From Anisakis pegreffii (lineage: Eukaryota; Nematoda; Chromadorea; Rhabditida; Anisakidae), in contig JAPYMA010000354.1 of the NCBI GenBank assembly GCA_035041965.1, forward strand, positions 52,713-116,712: a DNA stretch of 64,000 nt, given 5' to 3'. The translations under genes and the position numbers were made by a program. Below, in pieces: positions 12,310-25,100 of the stretch (within the stretch, counting starts at the first letter, position 1; each line of letters opens with the position of its first letter). Below the pieces are notes generated by a model. That model did no database searches, was not told where the DNA came from, and saw only the letters and a program-made list of their open reading frames with translations.

Positions 12310-13640
12310 TTTACGAGATCCATAATGACGATATTTTTGGGTTTCGAAATAATTTGATTTTTTTGAATTTTGTAATTCTGAGATTTTTTTGTATTTTTAT
12401 ATTTTGCGATTTTTTTGTATTTTCCTATTTTGAGATTTTTTTTTGTATTTTTCTATTTTGTGATTTTTTTGCTAATTTTGCATTTTTTTCCACCAAAAAC
12501 TGAATGAAACAAAAAGACAGGCTTAAGCGGAAGTAAAAGGCGCGATGCAATCAAATAAGCAACGAAAAAAAACATGAAATGAAACGACGTTAATGAATGA
12601 AACGTAAATAGAAACGAAATGCAATGAAACGAACAACGGTGAAACAAACGAGAGAAACTGAAACAATTGAAAATTTTCGTAATTTTTGAATTTTATGATT
12701 TTTTTGGACTTTTTAGATTTTATGATTTTTTGGATTTTTTGAGTTTTGTGATTTTTTTACTAATTTTCTATTTTTCCAAATGAAAACTGCACGAAACAAA
12801 AAAGAGAGTCTTAAATGGAAGTAAAAGTCGCAATGCAATCAAATAACAAATGAGAAATAAACGAGAAATGAAACGATGTCACAAATAGAAAAGCAAACAG
12901 AAACGAAATGCAGTGAAACGAACAACGGTGAAACAAACGAGAGAAACTGAAACAATTGAAAATTTTCGTAATTTTTGAATTTTATGATTTTTTTGGACTT
13001 TTTAGATTTTATGATTTTTTGGATTTTTTGAGTTTTATGATTTTTTTTCTAATTTTCTATTTTTCCAAATGAAAACTGCACGAAACAAAAAAGAGAGTCT
13101 TAAATGGAAGTAAAAGTCGCAATGCAATCAAATAACAAATGAGAAATATACATGAAACGAAACGTTGTCAACAAATAGAAAAACAAATAGAAACGTAATG
13201 CAATAAAACGAACAATGAGAAAACAAGCAAAGAAACTGGAACAATTGAAAGCTTTCGTAATTTTTGAGTTTTATGATTTTTTTTGGATTTTTTGGATTTT
13301 ATGATTTTTTTGGATTTTTTTTGAATTTTGGGATTTTTTGCTAATTTTGCATATTTTTTCAACGAAAACTGAACGAAACAAAGAGAGAAGTAAATGGCGC
13401 GATGCAATCAAATAAGCAATGAAAAATAAACGAGAAATGAAACGATGTCACAAATAGAAAAGCAAATAAAAACGAAATGCAATGAAACGAACAATGGCGA
13501 AACAAACGAAAGCAACAGGAGCAATTGAAAATTTTCAGAATTTTTGAATCTTATGATTTTTTTGGATTTTTTGGATTTTATGATTTTTTTGGATTTTAAA
13601 TTTTTTCAAAAAAAACAATAAACCATAATCAAAAACTGAA
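12310..13640. repeat. Diverged tandem repeat, unit about 290 bp
   Basis: Four to five units. The motif GAAAACTGCACGAAACAAA and its variants recur near 12494, 12782, 13071 and 13364, giving spacings of 288, 289 and 293. Each unit has an A-rich half full of GAAACGAAATG-like steps followed by a T-rich half full of TTTTTGGATTTTATGATT. The two central units are almost identical over long stretches and the outer ones are more diverged, as expected from unequal exchange. No reading frame is conserved. Confidence 0.8.
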
Positions 13641-13920
13641 CTTGAAGAAGGCAACAAAAAGTGAACGCGAAATTTGAACTGATCAATGAACAAATGAAGT
13701 GCCGCGATGATGAAAATGAACGCAAATCCATCAAAACTAATGAATGCACAATTAAAATACTCGAAAACCGCATCGATATGCAAAAGAATACAAACTTACG
13801 TGGATGATGAGAATCGACGAAATGAAGCCGAGCTGCAAAATCGAAAAGAAACCGCAATATTCTGAAGAAAATCAACGAACCACTCAATTGAATCATATCA
13901 CTTAACTATCATGAAAACAT

Positions 13921-14220
13921 CTCACATACACACATCACACGGTGATTATCAAGAATCACATAATTATCCACAAATCACTCACACACAAGCACACATACAC
14001 ACACGATGAAATCTCAAAAAATCAAGAACTCCGATACAAGTTAAATAAAGAAATCAAAAGAATAAAAATTGCAAAAACCATAACAATCACACTCACACCA
14101 CACTAAGATCACACAATCATAATAAGTCTTAAAATCACACAACTTCACACACCAATATCTCAAAGCACACAATCTCACACACAAACATGTCCCGAAATAC
14201 ACAACATCACACAAATAAGC
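13921..14220. repeat. CA-rich low-complexity block (left)
   Basis: Dense ACACA, TCACAC and ATCACAC words over about 300 bases without an exact repeat unit. A very similar block lies at 21171-21440 in the same orientation. No coding potential is seen. Confidence 0.7.
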
Positions 14221-14319
14221 CTTTAGCAAGAGGCTTAATATTGAACTGAAAACCTGATAAATAACAATAATGATAGTGAAAATATTAAGAATAATTAAAT
14301 CATTAGTAAAAAAGCCGTC

Positions 14320-14790
14320 TGCATCCAGCCAACTCACAGCGCAACGCAGAGGAGAGAAAGGACCCAAGACGGCGCCCTGAGGGGCTACAGGGCGAGAGGG
14401 GGAGAGAGCAGGCCCGGCTCACCTGCCACAAGGGACCTACAGCACCCAACGCTAACCGACAATTTTGTCTCCTTATTCTCAATTTTGCATCCTATGTCAA
14501 TTTTGAATCGCCCTCAAAAATGTTCCTCTCAAGCCGGAAAATGTTAATTAAACCGAAAAGTTAATGAGTTAATTTGTTATAGCTTACGTGAGATTATGGC
14601 TCACGTCACTCCCACTACGGTCAGGTAACTTAGTTTGCCGGTCAGGCCGCCCATGTAAAGGAACTGAAGGCTGAGGGTACGGCAAGAAGGGGAATATCTT
14701 GCCATGGGTGTTATTGGAAGCATTCTGGCTTGCTTCAGCTGGTTGTTGAGTGTTGCATGTACCAGGGCACATTCCCGTTGGTGAGTGACC
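14320..14790. other. GC-rich patches of unknown nature
   Basis: Two patches, about 14320-14455 and 14585-14775, are clearly more GC-rich than the surroundings. The second has an open minus-strand frame of 62 codons starting MCPGTCNTQQPAEASQ and could be an exon or a transposon remnant. The first contains a short hairpin, GCCCTG/CAGGGC. No family is recognised, and splice sites do not connect them convincingly to the gene at 18-21 kb. Confidence 0.25.
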
Positions 14791-14959
14791 AGTTTGAAAT
14801 TTCGATGATAATAACGTTGGTGTTGATGTGGATGTGTTGTCGATTTCGGTTGATGTACATAATTATATCAAGCAGTTGAGACATACAAAGATCCCACCAG
14901 AGTATTTGAATAATTCGATCATTTCGTTGTCAACAGACATGGCCACTATGATCAGATAT

Positions 14960-15190
14960 AAAAACAAAAACCTCAAAAAACAAAAAAATAAAACAAAAAA
15001 CATAAATAAAGAACATGAAATGTTCCCACAACCATGGAAAAAAGTTGTGGGGAGGGAATCAGAATATCATGGTTGTTTTAATATGTCATATATACATGAG
15101 AAAAAAAAACCGGCATCAATTGGAACCGAACCACCAGGCGTCCAGACTTAGCGCTAGCGCACTACCCACTAGGCCAGGCCGCTGCTGCCA
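14960..15190 (-). mobile_element. tRNA-derived SINE (or tRNA pseudogene)
   Basis: On the minus strand an A-box-like TGGCCTAGTGGG (15165-15176) is followed 32 bases later by a B-box-like GGTTCGGTTCC (15122-15132), the spacing and order of an internal RNA polymerase III promoter. The head does not fold into a convincing functional tRNA. It is followed by unrelated sequence and a T-rich tail near 14960-15012, which fits a SINE. A short hairpin CCACAAC/GTTGTGG sits in the body. The left boundary is approximate. Confidence 0.55.
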
Positions 15191-15774
15191 CTTCGTTTTT
15201 CAGAGCTTAACTTCACTACAGTGAAAACCTTTTCCCCGCCATATTTCGCCTCCCCTTTGTGTTTCGCAAAAATTTTTTACATATTCATGATCAGCTCGAG
15301 GAGCTCTACAATATGATGTATATTTCATCACGAAACTCCAGATTAAGTTTGTGACCTTTCCTAGTCAGTATTGAGTATTCATAACAACTAGAATCGAACT
15401 TATCAGAGCACTCTCCTTTGATTGCTGAATCAGTAGATATAACTAAATTCAAAGCAATTCTTACATTGCTTAAACTTAAGGTATTTCTCATTTGTCAACT
15501 GAGAATTTTTTTAGGAAAGAACTAGAAGCGAGCATATTACATATGTGATAGCACATTAAACAAACTACTATAAAATGCACAACTTAATAATTACGCTAAT
15601 TGCATGTGACATTCAATGATTAAATTTACATTATGACCAAAACCATTGGCATAGACGAGAAGACGATATAAAAAACAAAGGGTATCAAGGACAGGAAATA
15701 CAATGAATAAAGTTTAAACAAAAATTATCAGCTGAGCTGATCACATGAAAAATTTGCATTTACAAGTAATTTTT

Positions 15775-15965
15775 TTATTTCATTATTTTTTTGGTTCTTT
15801 TTTTTAATTTTATTTATTTTATTTTATTTTTTATATTCATATTGTTTTTTATTTTTATTTTATTTTTTTTATTTTTCTTTTTTTATTTTTCTTATTTTTG
15901 ATTTTTTTGTGATTTTTTTATTTTTGTTTTTTTAATTTCTTTGTTTTTTCTTTTTTAAATTTTCT
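15775..15965. repeat. T-rich low-complexity tract
   Basis: Nearly 190 bases of T runs interrupted by single A, G or C bases, of the TTTTATTTTATTTTT type. The tract has no coding value. Confidence 0.85.
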
Positions 15966-16495
15966 TTGATATTAGATGATATTATAGGATAAAAAAAGGC
16001 CAAAGTTGCGACATCATGCAAATATAGGAAAATAACAAAGGAGAAAAATATTTGAGTTGAGAATGAAACGTAGAACTGGGGAGAATCGCGCAAGTTTGAG
16101 ACTATATTAATGTAATACTTATAATAAATTTCATCCATCTCCCAACAGAATTCAGTCCTTAGATCAATAAATCCTAATTCATAAGAATTTGAAGATCCGC
16201 ATCGCCATCGGTACTCTTTCTCCATATTGGCTGAACCGCAGTGGCTAGGGGAGCCACAACTCATTAGGCGACATTCCCCTAGCTCCTGGTGACCGTATTC
16301 CGTCAACTCCCTACGGTCAGCCAAGTTTTACCATCTTTACGGTCAGGTAATCTCTGACCAACAATAACCAAACCACGGTCAACCATTATGCCTCAACAGG
16401 CCCCATGCACAACGACCAAGTGGCCGCATTGAACAAATATCCCATTTAACAAATATCCCTGACCCACGGATTCGAAATATGTATAACCACGACCC

Positions 16496-16567
16496 TCGGC
16501 GCCAATGAAGGTTATCCCGTTGATGCAATGATATAATAACATATCAGATACCTTCATTATCGGCGCC
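16496..16567. repeat. Imperfect inverted repeat around GGCGCC
   Basis: Left arm GGCGCCAATGAAGGTTATC and right arm GATACCTTCATTATCGGCGCC are reverse complements apart from a few unpaired bases, with about 30 bases between. The arms are GC-rich against an AT-rich loop. It could be a structured RNA element or the ends of a tiny MITE. Confidence 0.6.
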
Positions 16568-16949
16568 TGGGAGCTGGCATTACCGCCCTATGACTCCCAT
16601 TCTCTTGAGAAATAAGCCCAAAATTATCTCTTTAAGGAATTTAGAGTGGGCATTTCATCTTTTAATTTGATTTTGGTTGGGACTGAACATATGTTACCCG
16701 ATTATTACATCTGGTATAATATATACCCGCATTATGTTATTTACGAGTACATTCCTCAATGCACTCGCATCCAAGTACCGACATTAGGGATTTGGATCGA
16801 ATATTTTTCATCTACGGTGGAAGTGAAGCAAGGAAAATATCAAGTGAGCAACACTTGATCAGTAGATTTGGTAATCCAAATTGTAAGCTAGTCTACTGAG
16901 GAATTGGAATAGATGCATAAATGTCGCACACTGTGAAGCAATTGAAACT

Positions 16950-17660
16950 GCTGACAGTGATAAAAACACAACATACTTAACATGCACATGATAGATGATA
17001 AAAACTGTGACAATTCATCTTGACCATATATCTTAGGTCATAACAAGAATGTTTTAAACAACAAACAGGAAAAAAATAGCAAATTAAACACAAAATGCAT
17101 TAATAGCTATCAGAACAATGATAAAAATATACTCATAGCATTAATATGTGATAAAATCAGAATGATAAAATAAAACCAGTGGAAAAAAAGACCACAAATG
17201 ATGCATGTGAATAAAACCTAATCTATGCTCGCTTTAGTGCATTAAACTTATAATCGTCACTAATGCCTGCATAATCTAGAGGACTAATTCTTCTAAAAGA
17301 ATGCCAATACCCTCTCCCTAGTGCTCTATTCAAGTTAATTTAAATTCAAGTCAAATAAAACCTATAACTCTGGTGGAATGAACAATAATACGGTCGTGAA
17401 TCGTCGGTTGTTGTCGCTCATGATAGTGTTGTCAAGAGGTTGTTGATTGCTGTTTTGGGTGTTGCCTTGGTGTCGTATTTTGTCACAATGTTGTTGTGTT
17501 CTGTCAATGATAAAAACGATATTAACCACAAGACAACAACAATAGTTATAACAACTCTAATATAATAATACTGATCATAGCGGTGATAAAAGTGATGATA
17601 AGCTCTGTGATAAAATTATCAGTGGTATTATCGCACCATCAAAATAATTTCAGTTCAAAG
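16950..17660. other. Cluster of TGATAAAA motifs
   Basis: TGATAAAA or close variants occur about a dozen times in roughly 700 bases, with GTGATAAAATTATCA near the right end. TGATAA is the core of GATA-factor sites. The cluster lies downstream of the stop codon of the minus-strand gene at 18161-21126, so it could be 3' flanking regulatory sequence or a degenerate simple repeat. Confidence 0.35.
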
Positions 17661-18160
17661 CAAACCTTCATCGTTTTGCAGAGATGAACAATTGGTGAAG
17701 TGTGTGGTTGAGTTGGTTAATTTGTTGATTGTTGATGAAGCGAGCCAGTCATCTGAAATATAACTAATATAAATAATAAGAGGATCTGAAATCTAGCTAA
17801 TACAGCTAGTAATCTAACATAATAAGATAGGATTCATCATAATTAAACAGAAACAGTTAGAATTGGTACTCATACAACGGAAACAGTTCCAAAAAGCATT
17901 GCTTTCTTACTTTACTGAGGTTGTTGTTGAGTGGTCAGTGATGTTATGACCATTGTTGATGAGATCGTTGTGTTAATAATTGAACTGTTGCTGATCTCGT
18001 TACTGCTGAGCCTTTGTTGAGCTGTTGTATTCGTTAGAATTTGACGATTAGTTGACGATATTAGTCGCTCTTGTCAGTCGATATTGTTATTGTTTCGTTT
18101 CGCATGGATCTGAGCCGCCACGGTGGCTAAGGGCCGCCACGACCCCGCCACCTCAGCTTC

Positions 18161-21126
18161 TCAGGGGATCGCGATGTATGAATAATCACGGCCGAGCTCC
18201 CTGAGGCGTTCGGCGGTCTCAATGCGTGCCCCCAGGATCTTTTTGGGGGCCGAAGCGCATCTCTCGGCGCGATGCGCGTCCATGCGTATCGTCACCTGCC
18301 TCGCCGAGAGGCCGTCGGGCATGTTGACATTATGCCCGCACCAGGTGCATAAATCTGAAATGTATTGATTACCAAATCAGGTTATTATCAGGTTGCTACA
18401 GTTATTTAATTATCCTTATCAATAGAAAGAAAGCTAAAAAATAGAAGCATTGAACGATAGTTACAAATGCGTTTGATCAAAATGATTAGTGATAAAAGGT
18501 GAGAAGATGAAGAAATAATTTGGAACTTACTGTTAGTGTTATGGCAGTTAGCCCTTCTGACGTGAGTCTTCCAGGCGGCCACCGTCGCAAATGGGGTGGC
18601 TCGCCTGCTACAGCCGGGTAACTGACAGTCTGAAATTCATTAGTCACGTGAAAAAATTCATTAATAGACCATAAATAGTGCATTAACCTTAAGATTTCTC
18701 AAGCAGTATTCTATGAATCGCCATCTACCAATACACAATACGAATAAGACACAACTATGTATTTCTAACATTATCATGACATTGTCAGTACATATCGTTG
18801 TGATGCGATATTGAAATAGATAGAATTTCAGCGAAAATACTTACAAATTTTATGGTGACGAACGGTGAATGGCGGTGTTGTTGGTGATGTCAGTTCGGCT
18901 GCCATTTGAGGTGTTAGTTGGGTTATGTTAGCGGCCTCGAAATTCTGTGGCCGAGGTCGGATTGTTAGTGCCACGTTTTGACGTCGTGGATGACGTCTGA
19001 AAGAAAATTTTAAACTCTTCCTCTCCTCTCAGAATTCTCTAATCCTCTAGATAGGAACTCATCAAATGCAGTTTGCATTTTATCTTTAAATTGTTAGGAA
19101 TTGACACTTCGCCTTTATCGGTGTTACTCTTTTAACGCTATATCTCCATAAACATATTTAGAAATATCATTTTGGAACATTTTCTAACGGAACTGAAAGT
19201 TTCATTGAAATGATCAATCTAAAGTAAGCTACGAACGAGAGTGATTTGCTGAATGAAAGAAATTCTGTAGGTGATCGAATTGAAAGAAAATGAACTTACA
19301 GGTTATATGGACATGAAGTAGTTGGAGTGTCATCGATGGAGTTAGTGGGTGATGACGATGAGGAGAGCGTTAGATCGACGGGTGAGCGGCGTGGTGAGCT
19401 GTTATTCCATTCGGTGGTTTCGTTATCCGGGTTTGTTATGGTTATGGCCGGTACTGTCAGGGGTAAGTTCGGTGAGGACGGGTTGTTTTCGGTGGGTGTT
19501 GGTGAGGATGCGTTATCGTTAATATTGTAATTGATTACGTTTGGCGTCGTTAGCATAAGGTTAGGAACATCAGGGCGAGTTGATGGCCCTGGTTGGTTAT
19601 CCGCTGACAGTAACTGAAAATAATTAAGTGACTGAGACGAGAAGCATTTATTTATGTTCAACAATTTAGTTCTAACTACGTGTTCTAAATTTTATATTGT
19701 ACTTCAATGGAAATTATGAAAAGATCGTTGATTGTATTCAAGAGTACGGTCAACTTTTACTACACGACGCATTTGTTCGAACGTAAACAAATGCTTGCCA
19801 GCAACTTAAGGAACTACGTAATAATAAAGCAGTTTCTAAAGGAAATGAAATCGCCTCATCGGCATTTATCAGCAAATTGATAGAAGTTAGTTACTTTACT
19901 TACGTTAGTGAAAGTGAATTGGGGTGTTTCTTCTTGGGTTATTGTCTTGGCTCTCTTCTGTGCCGGCGGTGTCATATCTTGTGCCTGAATATGATTAAGT
20001 CAATTCATTATTCAGGTCTGACTTAACTTAAGCTACAAGAATTGGTCGTTGATCGTTCGGAGGATTGTCTTTGCTAAATCAATATAATTGTTGATTAGTT
20101 CCAGAAAAAATGCCATTCTGAATGCGTACCGTGTTCGGCAGTGGTATGTTCAATGCGGCATATTTCCCCTGATGTTCGGCCGCCTCAATCAAAACGTGAC
20201 ACCCGTGGCCGTAGATTTTGGCCGGTTCACCAGTGCCAAGCGGGTGCACGAACAGTATTACACCTCTCATACGGCACAGCGCTTCGATTAGTATTCCGGT
20301 GTTGCGCTCTTCCCTGGCGTACCGGACTAAAAAAATTAGTTGATGAATGCAGCGACGAGAATGAGACTTTTTCATTGTTCCTATTTTCTTTACATCACTA
20401 TTTGCCTTAAGTCTTCTATTTAAAAAATAAAGGTTTATTTATGTATTCACAGAATTAAAGCGCATTCAAGTAGAGCTGTAATTAATTTGCTGATGAGTTA
20501 ATTGCTCAATATGTAAATATGTATATTCATTTCACTCACTTTTTCGCCCACTTCAGCTCTCACTACTAGAGATTATTACTATGATCGTTCAATAATCAAA
20601 TGAATTTAGAGGAATTCAATATATTTCGATTAGTTCTTCATGTACCATATTAGGTGACATAACGTGTAATGCGCAATGAATTAGTGAGTGATTGAACAAT
20701 ATTCACAGAGACTTAATAGAGGATTTAAGGGTGAATAGTGATAGCGAATTGAAGTTAAAGCGAATTCAATATATTGAATCGCTCCTGTTAAATAACGTAG
20801 TGATAGATGGGCACTGATAAATGATGAATAATTCACAATTGCATTTGTAATCTCTAATGATGATAGCAAGAAGAATAACTTCTGGACTTACCTAGATCTA
20901 TTTCAGTGAACGGGCCGGCGAATTTTTTCAGGCCCTCCCAATGGGCCTCGATGTATTCGGGAAGCCGGCTTGGGGCCGGAATGACGTTGAGCACTGCGAG
21001 CACTTGCAACAGGCTCGCACACGGTATGCCCTCTACCCCTCGGGCTTGTAAAAACCCCTCAAAAGGCGCGAGCCTTGGGTCTCCCTGCACCTCACGCGTT
21101 CTTTTTTGGCCTGCTCGGCTTGCCAT
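18161..21126 (-). CDS. Unrecognised protein with two zinc-finger-like motifs and a possible OTU-like domain
   Basis: Seven exons, right to left: 20892-21126, 20130-20326, 19904-19984, 19300-19613, 18845-18996, 18531-18629 and 18161-18354. All phases agree, all junctions are GT-AG, and the total is 1272 bases, 423 residues. Seen: a folded-looking N-terminal region (about 20-144) with GIPCASLL at 33-40 and HVLIEAAEHQGKYAAL near 121-136; a Ser/Thr/Pro/Asn-rich linker; then C328-x4-C333-x15-H349-x5-C355 and C362-x2-C365-x21-H387-x4-C392. Inferred: the N-terminal pattern resembles an OTU-type cysteine protease with the active-site Cys kept and His replaced by Lys133, which is weak. The fingers suggest nucleic-acid binding, like those in retroelement proteins. 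The first and last exons are far more GC-rich than neighbouring genes. It may be a domesticated transposon gene; the function is unknown. Confidence 0.7.
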
Positions 21127-21170
21127 TTCAATTTATCAATTTTTTTATGAATAATAAATTTCAAAAAAAA

Positions 21171-21440
21171 ATTTCAACACAAATCACACACACTCAACAA
21201 AAACACAAACAATCACACTCAAAATAAATATAACACACAAATCACTCTCACCAAATCACTGATAAGACACAACCAAATGATATACACACAAAAAAAAATA
21301 AAAAATAACTCTAAGCACACAAATAATAACTTCTAAAATTAACTCAACGATCACACACCCACACAATTCGCACACAATCACAAAAAATTCACTCAAAATC
21401 TCACTCACTCACTCAAATTACCGACTCACACAAACAAAAA
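21171..21440. repeat. CA-rich low-complexity block (right)
   Basis: ACACAAATCACAC-like words over about 270 bases immediately upstream of the ATG at 21126. It resembles the block at 13921-14220. On the gene's strand it is TG-rich and would be 5' untranslated or promoter sequence. Confidence 0.7.
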
Positions 21441-22107
21441 CCAACGTCGATGATGACGACAAATTAGTGATCGTTCGTCGAGTGGGCCGAAACGATCACA
21501 ACAACAATTGCAGTGCTGACGATATCCTGAAATTTAACAGATTTAGGTGGAATAGCGAGTATGATTCAGTTCGAAGAATCACGAGCGATTAGAGCATCCG
21601 AAGATTAGGGTTCGAAAAGAATCGTCGTAAAGAATCGGCATTTCAATTGGTCCGGATGCTCTTCAAACTGAACTGTTCAATTAAGGTTGACGAGAGATGC
21701 ATTGAGCCCGTGAACAATTGTGACTCGTATTCGGAATTGAGATAATATTCCTTATTGTTGCTGATGTTAATAATTTCGAATAAATGATGCGTTTGGATTG
21801 ATCATTTTGAAAGATTTAGCTGGAGGTTGGATAGTCTCATAGGAAAAATCAATGGTATTGTGCAAGGATACTGTTAAGATTAGAAACTTACAGCAACTGA
21901 TTCGATATGGCGTTCGAAAATGCAGCAAAGCGATTGCTCGGGAAGCTGATTAGCGTGGTTTGCGCTAGAGAACTAATTACTACCAAGCTGAAAGTTAATA
22001 GATTATTGTATCTCGAAGACATTCCTGAAGAAATCAGTGAAAAATACAACTTCAACGAGAATGCAATCGTGACTCGGGAGTACGAATCTATTTCTTATTG
22101 GAACTAA

Positions 22108-25100
22108 CATCAAATACGCTGACTATGAATAATAATCGTATGTATACATCATCATAATGAAGTTTATCTAAAGTTCAAATAATTTTTGCTGAAATGAAGT
22201 TCGAAGAGCAAAGGTGAAATTGAAAGCGATTAAACGCATGGCAATGGTGTGGGCGACTGCGTGACCATAGTGTGGGCGACTACGTGACAATGATAAAAAA
22301 GCATTGCATACACGCATACAGTGTATGCTTCTGATAATCATGAATGAGGTAAAGCGTTTGTTTACATCATCTAGGAATGTGCTTGCCAAATGATCCTCAC
22401 TCAATCGTAACAGAGACAGAGAGAGAGAGACACATTGTTTCATTCAACGAGAACAGTGTTTCCCAAGCGATTTCAAATTAGCGCTCAACAAGTGTCAACT
22501 GAAAGGGTGCAAATCAGAAGATCGAAATGTGCAATGAACACAATCCTTAGATCATATTGCATGTAGACTGCTGGATGTTTTTCATTCACGTTCAATAATT
22601 GCCATAAGTCGATCACAATAAAATCATTTGAAATCAACCAGTTTCATGTCTCATTTTTGCATTCCTTTTGTTCACATCTGGTAAATTTTAAGAAACAAAA
22701 CGTGAACAATATAAGTTCAGCCGGTTAGGTGCGCTCTTTCTCCCATTGGAATTTGCAGCTTCTCATTCATATTTCTGATAAAATATGCTCAATTGTTATG
22801 AACACTATGAGGTAGTGTGTTGTGGGGAACGAGGAATTTTGTGATTACTGTCTCCGTTTCTCTGTCTCCGTCTCCGTCTCCGTCCACGACCTTTTTCCTC
22901 TCCAGTAACATATTACTATGAGGAATATTCATCAGGATTCTTGTGTAATTTTGCAGATTCATTGCCACAATTTGCAAATTTCATCTCATTGTCAGAGTTT
23001 TGCGAAAAAACTTATCTGTAACAACTCCTTGCTATTGTCAATACATCTTCGGTTATAAAGCTAGGTTTTGATCGGAAGCATTCAACTGAAATGAATCAGA
23101 CTGAGCAATGCTATGCAATTCAAACGACATGAATGATCACGAAAGCCGCCACATAAGTGAATTTTAATTTATGATGCCCAAAGCAGCATTACCTAACATA
23201 AATTTCATCGTTCACTCATTCAACATTTTCATATCGATCTCGATTTATATGACAGTTATGCGCATTCTTTCGAACGTTCGGTGCACATTTCATGCACGAT
23301 TTTCACGAGAAATTGCATGTAGCGTTTATGGACTAACAATCTGCTGCTGAGTCATAATGTCACGCAGCATCTGGTGACTGTGCAAAATGACTACCTGCTG
23401 AATTGTCACAATCCATCATGAATTATCGCAGTCACAATGAGCTTGTCAAATGCTTTCCGCCAAGAAGCCGAATCCATTAATGTGCTTTCATAACACACTC
23501 TTGATCACGAACACAGCTCGAGATCCTCTGAATAACCGAAACGACGTATCGCAAATCCGGAAACATAATGCATATCCGAAGCGATTCTTATCGTGACTTC
23601 ATGATAAGATTCGGCTTTCGTTACGATGGTTCGCTGATATTTTTACGAGCAGTAATGTATGTAATGAGTGTTCGGTAGTTATATGAGCATAATATCTCAT
23701 ATTGATGAAGCGGTCGGTGCCTTTCAAGGCAGATAACTGTCATAAAATCGTAGCAATGATAGATGTGGCACATAATCTCGGTTATAGTGCATGTACGCTT
23801 CATGCATGATTGTTCCAATTAGCTCAAGCCTGCTGGTACTGGAGCTCATTGCTCGCATATGTCAGTTGCTGATAATGAACGATTGCACATTATATTTTTA
23901 ATAACAAACCCACATATTCAACGAAATGATGGATTTAATTTGAGCGAAAAACTATCTGGCATACTCCAATATGATGAATGTAAACAAGTTAGGTAACCAT
24001 AATTTTCAGTCATATCATTAGCTACGAGAAAATATCTCCAATCGAATGAGATCTACATTTCAATATTCTTCAAGTCAACGAATTTTGCTTACTAATAAAA
24101 AAGGCTTGCATGGCCTTGAGCAAATTTTACAGCCATGAGCTGAGCTAATTTTTCTCATGAAATGAAGCCCTAATGCTGAACTTTATAATAAGTTTCCGGC
24201 AATTCTACGTGTTTAAGCATTAAAGGTTATGGTTTTACGGTGTGGTCTACGAGGCAATTCAAAAAAATCCGTTGCCTTGTACTGCCACATTGGGTGGTAA
24301 ATGGGGCCGAAATTCGGAAGTTCCAATGAAATTCTAGTAACCAGACAAGTGAGTCATGAATTAGAGGCGCTAAAGTGCTTCGGATCCTTTAATATTTCAA
24401 TAATGCTTTCAGATATGGAATTCAAGATTGCTCATTCAAATATCACATTCACAATAAATGTTTTCAGCATTCACCATAGAATTTGATCAATCACCTTCTT
24501 CAATCCATCAACTCTTTATTTCATTAGACGCATTCACAGCTATCAAATTTCTTGGATTTTCAATGAGTTTTTTTGGATAATCGTCACATAATCACACAGA
24601 ATGTTTAGCCCGGAAGGCGTTGTCCTTTTAGATTTAAAATTGCTTGTCAGGCTTTCTATCGATGCGAGAAGTTTTCATCAGCTGAGTGCATACACTTTGA
24701 TGACGACTGTTTGCGCACAATTTGAAATTAGCATTCAATTCAAAAGTTCATCATAAACGAATGAAAAGTAGATAATCATCTCTAGAAAAATTTCGAAATT
24801 TTCCAAAACTGATCAGTAGTAAGGGAAAATAAGGAAAATATAGTGTGGGTCAAGTGAAAAAAATAAATATGTGCTATGAAACTAACTTTCCGATAGGAAT
24901 TTGTTCCACTGAGTGTACAACAAATTCCCAATGGAAAGCTAGTTAGTTTGTCAACACAATATACAGGCAGTTATTTAGCGCAAAACTTTCTTTCTTATTT
25001 TTTTCACATTGAAATAAATATGCTTCCAGGAGCAAGATCCTTGTTGATTTACGATAACAATCAGTGGAAGTCTGCTGTGTTTTTTTTTCGATTCTAGGAA

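Noticed and set aside
21907..22107. 66-residue plus-strand frame beginning MAFENAAKRLLGK
   Set aside because: Plausible composition, but on the minus strand the same region ends in a good donor (GTAAGT near 21890) and may be an untranslated exon of the gene at 18-21 kb; neither can be proved.
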